Source: Haplomitrium mnioides (Eukaryota > Marchantiophyta > Haplomitriopsida > Calobryales). Taken from it: DNA of 21,486 bases. The stretch is from assembly GCA_049999725.1 (NCBI GenBank), contig JBNGIS010008518.1, positions 1 through 21,486 of the forward strand, written 5' to 3'. The position numbers and the translations under genes are program-made. Within the stretch, counting starts at the first letter, position 1; every line of letters starts with the position of its first letter. Of this stretch, positions 1-10,775 are shown piece by piece. Below the pieces are notes generated by a model. That model searched no databases, was not told where the DNA came from, and saw only the letters and a list, made by a program, of their open reading frames with translations.

Positions 1-438
1 TGTTTTGTAATATTTTTCCAACAAAAAAGTTTGAAAGAGCACCATGTGTACGTGCGCCTCAAGTTTGTGCAATCAAACATATTTCAAAATAGTTTCTTTG
101 AACGTGTATTTAAACTGTTGGGCTTATAATTGTAATCAATGATAAATGTAATTTTTTGATGAAAACTTACCATAATTTTTGTGATTTTAAACAAATTTGG
201 GTTTTCAAATGTTTTCGTAAAAACTAGTAATATTGATTGATTTTGCATAACGAATTTGACTTTCGCTCTATTATGGTTCCTGAAATGACCAAAAACAAAC
301 CCAAAAAACTCATGTACTTTTTGTTTTAAAAAATTAACCTCGTTTTTTTATGTTTTTTATATGAAAAATCACAATTTTTCCCAAAAAAAAAAGACCCTTT
401 TCTAAGTAGCTTGTTCCTAGTTCAAAGTAGCGGCTGTT
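1..438 (+). repeat. Right end of a second copy of the large element
   Basis: This stretch matches 19707-20145 over its full length at roughly 80% identity by eye, including shared blocks such as AAAGAGCACCATGT, GTTTGTGCAATCAAACATAT and AACTCATGTACTTTTTGTTT. Both copies end at the same motif, TTCAAAGTAGCGG[C/T]TGTT. As the copy at 19707-20145 is the right end of the 14.8-kb element, this is best read as the right end of a second, related element whose body lies left of the window. The sequence after it (CAATCATC) differs from the flank of the other copy, so it is a separate insertion or has been disturbed by the piece that follows. Confidence 0.7.
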
Positions 439-1294
439 CAATCATCTTTCTTTCATTACGCACTGGTTTTTCTACTATTGATGTATATAATCTACGTTCA
501 GACTCAAGTGACAAAAATAGACTTCAATCAACCATTTATCTTCTTTCTTGTCACTTTCCTCTCGTTGTACCATCATACTTTTCATTTGCTAGCAACCAGC
601 TCTCTTGCAATACTTGCACACATTGCAACAATATGCTACCTCAAATAGTGTCTTTATTTAGGTCACATAAGACAACATGCTTTTTTTCTCTATGATTGTT
701 GCTCAAGCAAAAAGAACAACAACTTACATTGACACATATTCATCCATGCAATTCTCTCCTACCAATCAGTAGCATGACCTATCTTTAAGCACAAAAACAA
801 TATGTGAGCTACTTCCCTTCCATTCTATTCAACTTCATTGAGAATCATATAGAGTTGTGACAAGTTTTTACTTAGCAGCCATGTACACACTACTAAAGTT
901 GATGGAGACAATGACTACAATTTCTTGTCTCAATTTATCTCACCTTGAATATTTTTCATTATCATCTCCATTGCTACTCGACCATCTTTATTCCACAAGC
1001 TTCCCTCAACTATCGTCACTACTTTTATGAGATTTTCTACACTCAAACTTCTTTTCTTTTCCAAATTGCTAATTGCTACTCTAATGCATACTCAGAACTA
1101 AATCATACATTTTTTCATCAACTTTTTATACTTAATTACATTTTTTCATCAACTTTTTATACTTAATTAGTGGTTGCACTCTTTCTTCTATAAGAAAGCG
1201 GGGGAGTTTTAAGAAGGCCACACTAATCACCTCACTACCTTTATGCTAACACTTATATGGTTGCAACATTTACTATATGGCAACCAAAGAGGAG
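439..1294. other. Inserted non-coding piece between element end and satellite
   Basis: No convincing gene is present; open frames are short and have no recognisable motif. The stretch interrupts what is otherwise a junction of element end and satellite, as seen at 20145. It ends in a purine run (AAAGAGGAG) directly before an LTR-like segment, so it may be the internal part of a degraded LTR retroelement. No matching 5' LTR is visible near 439. A 31-bp direct duplication lies at 1108-1169. Confidence 0.4.
1108..1169 (+). repeat. 31-bp tandem duplication, two copies
   Basis: Two adjacent copies of a 31-bp unit begin at 1108 and 1139. Each runs from CATTTTTTCATCAAC to a shared ACTTAATTA end. 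They are identical by eye, so the duplication is recent or a slippage product. Confidence 0.85.
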
Positions 1295-1458
1295 TGTTAT
1301 AACCCCTCATTGGGGTTAGGTTAACACTATGTAGGTAAGTAGAGTAGTTATAAGTACCACCTTCATATGTACTCATATTCAAGAGAGATTTCACCTTAGT
1401 TATCAATGAAGTGCATGGTTGGCTAGACGTGGCAATGGTGTCTAGTTCTCACCCAACA
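1295..1458 (+). repeat. Probable 3' LTR or solo LTR, TG...CA
   Basis: The segment begins TGTTATAACCCC, ends ACCCAACA and follows a purine-rich tract AAAGAGGAG at 1286-1294, which has the look of a polypurine tract primed for plus-strand synthesis. A TATA-like GTTATAAGTACC lies inside. Length is about 164 bp, short for a plant LTR but within the range of small elements. No partner LTR was found, so the call rests on the TG/CA ends and the purine tract. Confidence 0.4.
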
Positions 1459-1459
1459 T

Positions 1460-4400
1460 TCTTTTCATTTTTTAGCACAAGAGGTGTTATTTGATCTTGT
1501 AGTACAAGCATTTTAGTCCTCTTGTAGTACAAGCATGGTAGTTCTAAGTACAAAAGCTCCTTTTTTTATACAAGTGTAACAACATCATACACTTTAGTAC
1601 AAATCTTCGTTTCATTCTATAGTACAAATGTTCTTATTGTTTTAGTACAAGCTTTGCTATTTCATCTTGTAGTACAAGTATTATAATCCTCTAGTAGTAA
1701 AAAAATTGCAGTACTAGTTACACATGCTCTTTTCATTTGTAGTATCAAACATCATACACTTTAGTATAAAGCTTCTTTTCATTCGTGAGTGCAAATCTTC
1801 TTTCTATTTTTAGTACATGCATTGTAGTACTCTTGTAGCACATGCATGGTAGTCTTAAAATAATAATTATTTTCATTTGTAGTACAAGCATGGTAGTCCT
1901 AAGTATAAATGGTCTTTTCATTCGTAGTACAAGTGTGAAGCATCATATACTTTAGTATAAATCTTCTTTTCAATTACTAAAGAAAATTTTCTTTTCATTT
2001 TTAGTACAAGCATTGTAGTACTCTTGTAGTACATACATGGTAGTCCTAAGTACAAATTTTCTTTTCATTTGTAGTACAAGTGTCAAACATCATACACTTT
2101 AGTATAAATCCTCTTGTAATACAAGTATAGTAATCCTAAGCATAAACATTATTTTCATTTGTAGTACAAGTGTGAATAATCATGCTTTTTGTATAAATCT
2201 TCTTGTCATTTGTTAGTGCAAATCTTCTTTTCAATTTTAGTATAAATCTTCTTTTCATTTGTTAGAGCAAATCTTCTTTTCATTTGTTAGTACAAATCTT
2301 CATTTCATTTTTAGTATAAGCATTGTAATCCTTTTGTAATCCAAACATGGTAGTCCTAAGTACAAATGTTCTTTTCATTTTGTAGTACAAATGTCAAGCA
2401 TCATACACTTTAGTAAAAATCCTCTTGTAGTACAAGTATACTACAATGTATAATGCATAACACTTGTACTAAAAATGAAAAGAACATTCATACTTAAGAC
2501 TACCATGCTTCCTCTTGTAGTATAAACATAGTACTTAAGACTACCATACTTCCTCTTGTAGTATAAGCATAGTAGTCCTCAGTATAAATGTTCTTTGCAG
2601 TTCTTTGCATTTGTAGTACAAGTGTAAAGCATCATACACTTTAGTATAAATCTTCTTTTCAGTCATAAGTGAAAATCTTTTTTTTTTTCAGTTTTAGTAC
2701 AAGCTTTGTTGTTTGATCCTATATTACAATGCTTCATTCATCACTAAAATCTTCTTTTCATTTTAAGTACAAGCATGGGTTTTATACGCTAATACAAGCA
2801 TGGTAGTTCTACATACCAATGTTCTTCTCATTTGTAGTACAAGTATCAAGCACATACAATCTAGTATAAACCTTATTTTCATTTGTTAGTGAAAATCTTC
2901 ATTTCATTTTGAGTACAACGTCGTTATTTGATCATATAGTACAAGCAATGTAGTCTTCTTGTAGTACAAGCATAGTAATCTTTTCAGTTTCATTTGTACA
3001 AATATTCTTTTCATTTGTAGTACAAGTGTCAAGCACGAGACACTTTGAGGCAAATTTTCTTTTCATTTACTAGTGCAAATGTTCTTATTATTTTGAGTAC
3101 AAGCGTCAGTATTTGATCATGTAGTGCAAGCAACATAGTGCTAAGTAAAAATGTGTTTTTCAATTGTAGTAGAAGTGTCAAGCATCATATACTTTTGCTC
3201 AAATGTCTCTTTTATTCTTTGATCTTGTAGTACATGCAACGTAGTCCTAAGTAAAAATATGTTTTTCATTTGTAGTCGAAGTATCAAGCATAATACACTT
3301 TAGCTCAAATGTTCCCTTCATTGTTTTGTTTGATCTTGTAGTACAAGGAATGTAGTCCTAAGTAAAAATATTTTTCTATTTGTAGTAGAAGTATCAAGCA
3401 TAATACACTTCAGTTCAAATGTTCCCTTCATTGTTTGATCTTGTAGTACAAGGAATATAGTCTAAGTAAAAATATGTTTTTTCATTTGTAGTAGAAGTGT
3501 CAAGCATCAAACTCTTCAGCTCAATTGTTCCTTTCATTGTTTGATCTTGTAGTGCAAGCAATCTAGTCATAAGTAAAAATATGTTTTTCATTTGTAGTAG
3601 AAGTGTCAAGCAACATGAACTTTTAGCTCAAATGTTTCCTTCATTGTTTGATCTTGTAGTACAAGCAAAGTAGTTCTAAGTGAAAATATGGTTTTCATTT
3701 GTAGTAGAAGTATCAAGCATCATACACTTGATCTCAAATAATCCTTTCATTGTTTAATCTTGTAGTACAAGTAGCATAGTTCCAAATGCAAATATGTTTT
3801 TCATTTGTAGTAGAAGTCTCAAGTATTATACACTTCAACTCAAGTGTTCCTTTCGCTATTTGATCTTGTAGTACAAGCAAACTACTCCTAAGTACTACAA
3901 GAAAACTACTCCTAAGTAAAAATATGTTTTTCATTGGTAGTAGCAATGTCAAACATCATAAAAATATCTTTTTCATTGGTAGTAGCAGTGTCAAACACCA
4001 TACTGGTTAGTTCAAATGTTCTTTTCATTATTTGATCTTGTAGTACAAGCAACGTAGTTCTAAGTTAAATTATGTTTGTCACTTCTAATAGTTCTAAGTT
4101 AAATTATATTTGTCACTTCTAATAGAAGTGTCAAGCATCATACACTTCAGCTCAAATGCTACTTTCATTGTTTGATCTTGTAGTACAAGCAACAAAACAC
4201 TTATTAAACATATGTTTTTCATTTGTAGTAAAGTGTCAAGCATTATGCCCTTCAGCTCAAATGTTTCCTTTCATTGTTTGATCTTGTAGTACAAGCAAAA
4301 CAATGTATTCCTAAGTTAAAATATGGTTTTCATTTGTAGTAGAAGTGTCAAGCATCATACACTTGAGCTCAAATGTTCCTTTCATTATTGAATCTTGTAG

Positions 4401-5339
4401 TACAAGCAAAGCAACATAGTCATAATTAAAAATATTTTTTCATTTGTAGTAGAAGTGTCAAGCATCATACACTTCAGCTCAAATCTTCTTTTCATTCGTG
4501 AGCACAAATGTTCCTCTCATTTTTAGTTAAAGGGCCAGTTTATTTGTAGTACAAGCATAGTAGCCATCACTATTGCCAATGGTTAATTCATTTGTAGAGG
4601 ACAAATTGTCTTTTCATTTATTAGCACAAATCTTCTTTTCATTTGTCAACACAAATGTTCTTTTCATTTTTCTACAACACTTGAAATCTTCTTTTCATTT
4701 GTCAACATAGATACCTTTTGTTTTTGGTACAAACCTTGTTATTTTTTCTTGTAGCACAAGAATCATAGTCTTCTTTTTGCACAAGCATTATAGTTTTAAT
4801 GTTTTTATTTGTACTTCAAGCTTTGTTCAAGAATCATGGTAGTGATTTTTTCTGGCAATTCAAGGATGGTAAGCATTCCCACAAATATTCTTGTCATTTT
4901 TAGTACATGCCTCATTATTTTATCTTAAAATGCAAGCATTGTAGTCCTCTTGGTTCTTTTTATTTGCAGTTCAAGCATTGCTCAATAATCGTTAGTCCAA
5001 GATCACACATATTTAAATAAATACTTTTGTCATTTTTAGTGCAAACATCATTATTTTATCTTCTAGTACAACCATTGTAATACTCTTGTCACAAAAGCAT
5101 TTTAGTCATATGTACAAAGGTTCTTTTCATTTTTGTTCAAGCATTGTTGAGGAATTTTTCTAGTTATTTTTTCTTGCAATTTAAGGATTGTAAACATTCG
5201 CCTAAATAATCCTCTCATTTGAAGTCAAGTGCCATTATTTCATCTTCTTTTAGTTCTTTTCATTTGTAGTACAAGAAGTCACTATTTTATCTTGTAGTAC
5301 AAACATGGTATGCAGAGTAAAAAAGTCATTATTTTATCT
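1460..5339. repeat. 3.9-kb minisatellite, GTAGTACAAG family
   Basis: Dozens of diverged copies of short blocks recur: CTTTTCATTTGTAGTACAAG, GTGTCAAGCATCATACACTT, TTTGATCTTGTAGTACAAGC and TAGTCCTAAGTA. From about 3060 to 4500 these blocks form a regular higher-order unit: starts of the GATCTTGTAG block lie at 3221, 3332, 3437, 3543, 3650, 3756 and 3862, about 106 bp apart. Two wider gaps (to 4034 and 4174) hold local duplications. The part before 3060 is more irregular and the part after 4500 more degenerate, with ATTTTATCTTGTAGTACAAAC as a recurring end block. No coding function is likely. The same family resumes at 20150 beyond the large element. Confidence 0.92.
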
Positions 5340-5343
5340 TATA
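5340..5343. other. Left target-site duplication, TATA
   Basis: The bases TATA lie between satellite sequence (ATTTTATCT) and the first base of the left inverted repeat (AATAGTTGCTACTTTG). The same TATA follows the right inverted repeat at 20146-20149. Removing the element and one TATA gives ATTTTATCTTATAGTACAAAC, nearly the intact satellite block. Four AT-only bases could match by chance, but the restored satellite supports the reading. Confidence 0.55.
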
Positions 5344-5450
5344 AATAGTTGCTACTTTGAACCAGAAACTACTAGGTTCTTGTTTCATTTTTTGCTTTTA
5401 GAAACCAATTTTCTAATTTAGACATAAAAAATCATGATTTTCATGCTAGC
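5344..5450 (+). repeat. Left terminal inverted repeat
   Basis: It pairs with the reverse complement of about 20036-20145. Shared blocks in order are GCTACTTTGAAC, CTACT, a T-run followed by GCTTTTAGAAA, then AATTT and ACATAAAAAA. Identity is moderate with small gaps. The interior beyond 5450 no longer aligns with the right end. Confidence 0.6.
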
Positions 5451-6275
5451 AATATTCATTTGTATAAAAAAATAATTATACATATCAAAATAACTCACTT
5501 TGAGTGCACATTGTATTGAAAATAAATTTTCTTATAAGTAGTTTAATAATATTACATCCATAATTTCATCTTTCAAAAGTATCAGCATCAACAAACAAAT
5601 AATATAGAAAAATTTATACGATATTTGTTGTTAAATATTTTCAAAACAAACAATTATATCTATAATTTGAGAATCTGATTAAAAAATTTCAAAATGTATA
5701 GAAAAAATTCTGAAAAAGAACTTTAAAGTGCTGGCGTAAGGAGATTGTTGAAGCAAATATATGAAAAGATTGTTGAAGCCTATACGCGCATAGACAATTG
5801 AGGCCCAAGTGTAGACACGCTTTGTTTAAAAGATACTTGTGCATAGAGACAACTACAGCTAACTCAAGCTTGAATAACTGAAGCAATCCAAGACTCTTGA
5901 GTAATTGGAAGCATGTAATGTAGAAGGTTGTCTAAGAAGAAGCAGAAAATGAAAAAAGAAAGTGAACTTCCATGCCAGTATAGACTTCTTTGCTAATTTT
6001 CATAAAAGCCAAATCATTTTGCTCAAAAACCATTTTGCGCACCAAATTGAATCATGATGAAAAGACTTAAAATGGATTGAGAGTGCAACAAGATTGAAAC
6101 TATAGCAAACAGAACTTGTAAAACTCATCTAAATCCACTAGTTGAGCATTTGCAGCCACTAAAAAGTCATGCCGAGACTTTCCAATCCCAGAGATGGCAA
6201 CAGAATCACCAGTAGCACCTGTAGTACAAGGAAGAACAGGTTTCTTGTGGTATGCATGTACTGTCTATGGCTCTG
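5451..6275. other. Sub-terminal region and 3' flank of the leftward gene
   Basis: AT-rich non-coding sequence. At about 5777-5826 lie two stray copies of the 24-bp palindromic unit (TATACGCGCATAGAC, then a diverged copy with GTGTAGACACGC). If TAA at 6408-6410 is read through, the leftward coding region ends at TGA 6276-6278; otherwise 6279-6407 is also 3' UTR. No other gene is seen. Confidence 0.5.
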
Positions 6276-9200
6276 TCATGTGGGATGGCAAGGAAGCCAT
6301 CGCCAAAACTCTTTGAGGAATGTAGATAGGTTGACGTTTATCATATTCCACAGCGATGCAGTTTTGCATAGCTTTAAAGCACAGAAAATGGTTGTGCTAA
6401 ACCTAAATTAAAGATCTAAGATCCAATCTTGCTCTGTTGACAAACGATCAATAAAAGATTTGTAAAGAGCTTGCAACTCTTGATAAACATTCACAAAAAC
6501 ATCATCTCTTGGATATTTTAGTTTGGTTGAAACCACATGACAACTAAAAACACAATGTATTTTTTGCCGAGGTAGACCACTCGCAAGAGCACGCTGCAAA
6601 TTGAAAATTTTTATGCTCTTTAATTCTTCCTTTGTCCAATAGCCCTTTTATCCAAAACTTGTGGGCGTGTGCAATTCTTGGACCATCAGAATGATGAAAG
6701 TTGTATTTGTCTCTGTAATAAGGAAAACAAACAAATTAAACAGTGTAAACAAAGTGTAGGAAAACTAGACAAGATGAACTAAAAAACCAAAAAATCAAAG
6801 AAGAACTTACAAGATGTTGTGGTCGATGGCACAACAAACTTTTGAAAGGGCATCGTTGACAATGCCAAATTGTTGCAATGAATGTATAATTGCAAATGAC
6901 CAAAAATCCGACATTGTGATTGCCGCAAAAGATGAAACCATGTCAAAAATGTCATCTTTGGAAAATGGTTCTAAATCGTCATGCTTGCATTCCTTAAGAA
7001 TGTAACTATAAGGAATATCTACAGTTGCCAAAGTGAAATATCTAGGTTTCACAAATCCCTTCAATTGACGAGCATTGGCCTTCTAATAGACTTGGTAATA
7101 TGGCATGTTGAGACCATCAACAAATGACAATAAGTCCTTGTCTTCATCTCTCACAACTCCATCTGCTGGAAGGGATTCAACATCATTTTGGTGCCTTGAT
7201 TTCCACTCTCTAGCTTTTTGGCAATGAAGTAGAAAAACATGAGGGTAGGAAACAAGTGTTGGAGTATGGTCTTAATCTTCTAGGGCTTCTTTGACCTCCG
7301 ATCTTTTTGCCCTTTGGTAGCTGCCATCAATTGTTTTGCAAGCTGACGCTTGAACGTTTTGTCCCCTTACATACAACAAAAATGGCAAAAAATAAGAGGA
7401 GACAAAAAGGAAATTTAAGACTATAGAGAGAAAGACAATTTGAACAAAAACCGTGGACTCCAAACTAAGATAGACATTGAATTCCATGCTCACATAAACA
7501 ATGAAGTTCATGCACATAAGGACTTCAAAGTCCATGCTCGCCCATGTGCGCATGAACTTCATAGTCCTTGTGTGCAAGGAATTGATAGACCTAGCTCGCT
7601 TGGACTTCACATCCCATGTCTGCATGGACTTAACAGTAAAGGCTTGCTTGGACTTCATAGTCCAAGCATTGGGACTTCACAGTTTATGTGCGCATAGACG
7701 CAATATTTCATGCAAGCTTGTACTTCAAAGGCAAGCCGTGCTTGGACTTTGAAGTCCACGAGTGCCAAGAGCTGGAAGTCCATACGTGCATTGACTTCCA
7801 AGCCATGTGTGCTGGGACTGTTAAGTCCAAGCAGGCAAGGACTGTGCAGTTCATGTGCTTGTAGACTACTAAGTCCAAGCGGGCAAGGATTGTGAGGTCC
7901 ATACGCGCAGAGACCGTGAAGTCCATGCGCGTAGAGATTGTGAAGTCTATGCACGCATGGACTTCATAGTCCTTGCATGAAGGAATTCAAAACCTATTTT
8001 ATTGTATCCAAAGACAACTTAGCATAAATTCACTGCAACTCCAAAAAAAAGAATGTACAGTGAAAAAAAAAACTTGCCAAAAGCTTCTCGAATTTAGAAT
8101 AGAATGCAACCATCTTGGACTCCTCCGTACCGAGAGGGTACACCTCTATTGCTTCTTCCTAGCTGATGCAGTAAACTTCACAACACAAACTTTTCACCAT
8201 CATTACCAAAACTTTATGTCTCTCTGCCTCGCGAGACATTTCATCCATTAAAAGCTCTCCTACTTCCACTCGTTTCAAAACTAAAATTTTCACTACATCG
8301 GGAAGATCTTGAAGGAACCTCCAAGGTGTCCACTTCATGTCCTCCATTCTGAGAGATCCCTCGGCCTTTGGCTTTTGGCCCTTCATAGTATTTTCTCCCA
8401 CATCAAAAGTATGTTGTTGTAAATCCCAGAGCTTACCACTTTGAAATGCAAGCTGGAACCAATTGTCTTGAGAAGTGATTATCTTCTCAAGTGTGGACTT
8501 GGGCTTGATCTCCAAGGTTTCCAGCACCAATTCTCTTTTCAATTTATGGGATGACACCATCCCACTCTCCACAAACCTCTGATACCAATATTCAATCTTT
8601 TGAATTGAGGTCATTTCCAACCTATACCTCTAGTTGTAGTTGTCATCAACTACAAAAATACGGGCCTTTGTTGGTGTAAAGCCTATGTACACATAGCAAT
8701 TGTAGAAGAAAAGCGCTAGATTCTTTGCTCTGTATTTTGTGATCAAAAGCTGCCTTGTTGCAACAATGTGATTGCCTTCTGCAATCTCGTAGCCATTCTT
8801 GTCAGGGTTCCTAATATCGAACTCTAACTTGTCTTTCAACCCGCACTTCAGGTCAACAACAACAATAATAAAAACTATGCACATATTTATTTGATAGCAT
8901 TCTCTATGCCAGAAGATCAACAAAATCTTCATTGAGCCTTCTAATCTGGAAAGGCCCCCAATTGTCCATTTCAGATTTGGGCAGATTCAAGTTCTCCAGC
9001 CTAATAGTATTTGTTTCTTTGCGGACTTTACATCGATGGATTGCAAACTCGTTGATTTTGTTTTTATCTTCCTTAGACACTATGTGAGGGTCCACTTGCT
9101 CACGTTCCTAGAAAGTTGACAACCCCTTGTGAGACTACTTTTTCACTCTTGAAGTTGAAGCCCCAACTGGCTCCGACTTTGTTTCTTGCTTGGAGCTACT

Positions 9201-10322
9201 TAGTGTTGAAGACGAAGAGGCAGCAGAACACGACCTTGTTGGAGATTTGGAGGGGGCTGGCTCCTTCTCAGTAACTAATACTGGAACATGCTTTTTCTTT
9301 TAAACCATTTGTTTCTTCTTTTTGGGAGCCTCAACTAGCTCCACCTCCTTTCTTTTCTTTTTTTTTTTGTGCAGAAGAGCTTGCAACGTGAAATGAAAAT
9401 ATAGCCGCTCTTGGATGCGGCACTAGTTGTTGAATATTTTCACCCTGCTTGGGCTTCAAAATTTTGATGTGGATGGTAAACTTTATGAAATCCCATTCGA
9501 CGCGCTTCACGTCTTTATAGGAATCGACAAAATCTGCCAAAAACTGAGTAAACTGAAAACAAAACAAAAAATGGTTAAGCACAAGTACAAGTGTTCAAGG
9601 TAAGAAAACAGACAATGTATTTCATGCGCGCATGGGCTCCATGAACCATGCAGGCATGGACTAAAGACTCCATGCGAGCATGGAGTCCAAGGTCCACTTG
9701 GGTAAGGACTCTCTAGTCTATGCGTGCATGGACATGAGATTCCACTCGCGTAAGGACTAGGGAATCCTTGTACGAGTGGAGCTAAGACTCCATGCGTGCA
9801 TGGACTTGAGAGTCCTTGTGAGCAGTGACCCGAAAGACCATGCACGCATGGACTGGGGGGTCTAATTACGCTTGAAGCTGAGAATCTATGTACGTATGGA
9901 CTTTGGAGTTCCAAGTCATTCAAAATACGAAACAAATGAAAAAGGGTTTTGAAAATTTACCTTGTGATCTTCCTTTGCCGCCTTAAGATACTTGACAAAA
10001 ATATCGCTCTCCTTCATCTTACAAAAAAAAAAATTCATTTGCGATTCGCATTGTAAAAGGTAATCGCATCCTATGACTATACAAGCAGCTCGATGTTGGC
10101 TTTCTTGCGATCTCTGATGATAGTAATTTATACCACAAAACCTAAATTGAATTTCTCACCTTCCCTAGCAAAAAGGTAAAGGCATTGATCGGGGTCTTCC
10201 AAGGAGCATTAATTAACTAGCCAATCCCACTATAGCTTTTCAAGCTCGAGAGCCTTGATAACATCCGAATACCTATAAGGCTTTGGTTGGGTAGGTCTGG
10301 AAACATTTCCTTGAGATGCCAT
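6276..10322 (-). CDS. Spliced element gene of unknown family
   Basis: I do not recognise this protein. It starts MASQGNVSRPTQPKPYRY at 10322. Exons I infer: 10322-10160, 10111-10083, 10017-9961, 9552-8883, 8845-8074, 7365-7255/4, 7209-6811, 6712-6578, 6543-6408 or on to TGA 6276. Good splice sites include GTAAGT at 6810, GTAAAT at 9960 and acceptors TTTTCAG at 9553 and TTACAG at 6713. Several introns are only 34-65 nt. The product would have about 820-870 residues: a globular start, a Lys/Ser-rich linker (A-run, KKKK, SSSSTLSSS) coded about 9370-9160, then mixed helical-looking sequence; no catalytic motif, signal peptide or membrane segment stands out. Ten internal TAA/TAG and no TGA occur in the spliced frame. 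One frame break falls in a T11 run (9358-9368). It is divergent from the transposase-like gene, so an accessory transposition role is plausible. Confidence 0.55.
7366..8073 (-). other. 708-nt intron carrying a palindromic array
   Basis: The 5' end reads A|GTTTTT on the minus strand (GCAAGT overlaps it and could be a GC donor); the 3' end reads TTGTATGTAAG|GGGAC. Coding sequence on both sides joins in frame (..FEKLLA then DKTFKRQLAKQ..). The intron contains the first 24-bp array. The donor choice is uncertain. Confidence 0.45.
7476..7985. repeat. 24-bp near-palindromic minisatellite, array 1
   Basis: About 21 units of mostly 24 bp follow each other without gaps. The ideal core is the perfect palindrome GTCCATGCGCGCATGGAC plus a six-base spacer such as TTCAAA. 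Units differ a lot, but many keep a dyad after changing both arms, for example CCTTGTGTGCAAGG (about 7562-7575) against CCATGCGCGCATGG. Because 24 is eight codons, every frame shows an eight-residue repeat and long spurious open frames on both strands. It lies in an intron of the leftward gene. Confidence 0.9.
9553..9960 (-). other. 408-nt intron carrying a palindromic array
   Basis: Donor AAG|GTAAATTTTC and acceptor TTTTGTTTTCAG|TTTACTCAG are clear on the minus strand and join GATCACAAG to TTTACTCAG in frame (..AAKEDHK then FTQFLADF..). It encloses the second 24-bp array almost entirely. Confidence 0.7.
9619..9912. repeat. 24-bp near-palindromic minisatellite, array 2
   Basis: About 12 units of 24 bp with the same core as array 1, for example CATGCGCGCATGG, CTCCATGCGTGCATGGAC, GACCATGCACGCATGGAC and TCTATGTACGTATGGAC. 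Units alternate between good palindromes and weaker ones such as TCCACTCGCGTAAGGAC. Eight-residue periodicity again creates spurious open frames. The same repeat in two introns of one gene implies spread or selection, not chance slippage at one site. Confidence 0.9.
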
Positions 10323-10775
10323 TTTCTATAAAGTAAAAATAGGTAGAATTGTAGGTGAAAAATCTAAAGAACAAAAGTTCACAAAACTTGAAAGGCTGGA
10401 AAGGGAAAAATAACAAGTAAATGCAAAAAATAGCGACAAGAAAACAAAAACTAGAAAGTGAACTCGCGACAATGGAAAGAAACTTTCCACTAAAGCAACT
10501 TTTATACCTAAATTTCAAAAAATGCCTTTTTCGCCAAAAAATGATTCGTGAAGCTCTTGACACGTAGGTTCATATAATGCAAAAAATGTTAATATATAAA
10601 GCATCACTCGTTTTCATCTTTTCAATTTTTTTTTCATTTTCTTTACAAAAAGTTCTTAATTTTGTCATTTTGCAAAAATTTCTTTAAAAACACATCTTTT
10701 AGGTAGGTTGTAAGAGGTTCATAATATTTGCTAAAATAGTTTCTTGAAATACTTGATTTTTAGTGAGCCTTTTCA
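10323..10775. promoter_or_regulatory. Bidirectional promoter region between divergent genes
   Basis: The interval holds no convincing gene. On the minus strand GGTATAAAAG (10499-10508) lies about 180 bp before the ATG at 10322. On the plus strand AATATATAAAG (10591-10601) lies about 180 bp before the ATG at 10776. The two boxes are about 80 bp apart and point outward. TATA-like words are common in AT-rich DNA; the symmetry makes these two worth noting. Confidence 0.5.

Noticed and set aside
411-695. 94-codon open frame overlapping the element end
   Set aside because: It begins inside the repeated element end and continues into unrelated inserted DNA; no family features.
3415-3952. Small open frames in the GTAGTACAAG satellite
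   Set aside because: They are translations of the repeat unit, differ between neighbouring units and have no start context or motif.
7476-7985. Long open frames on both strands with an eight-residue repeat (e.g. GLxSPCxH)
   Set aside because: The 24-bp period keeps several frames open at once; clear coding exons with splice sites flank the array, so it is intronic.
7476-9912. CRISPR array
   Set aside because: The 24-bp units abut with no unique spacers, the unit is itself the palindrome, and the context is eukaryotic.
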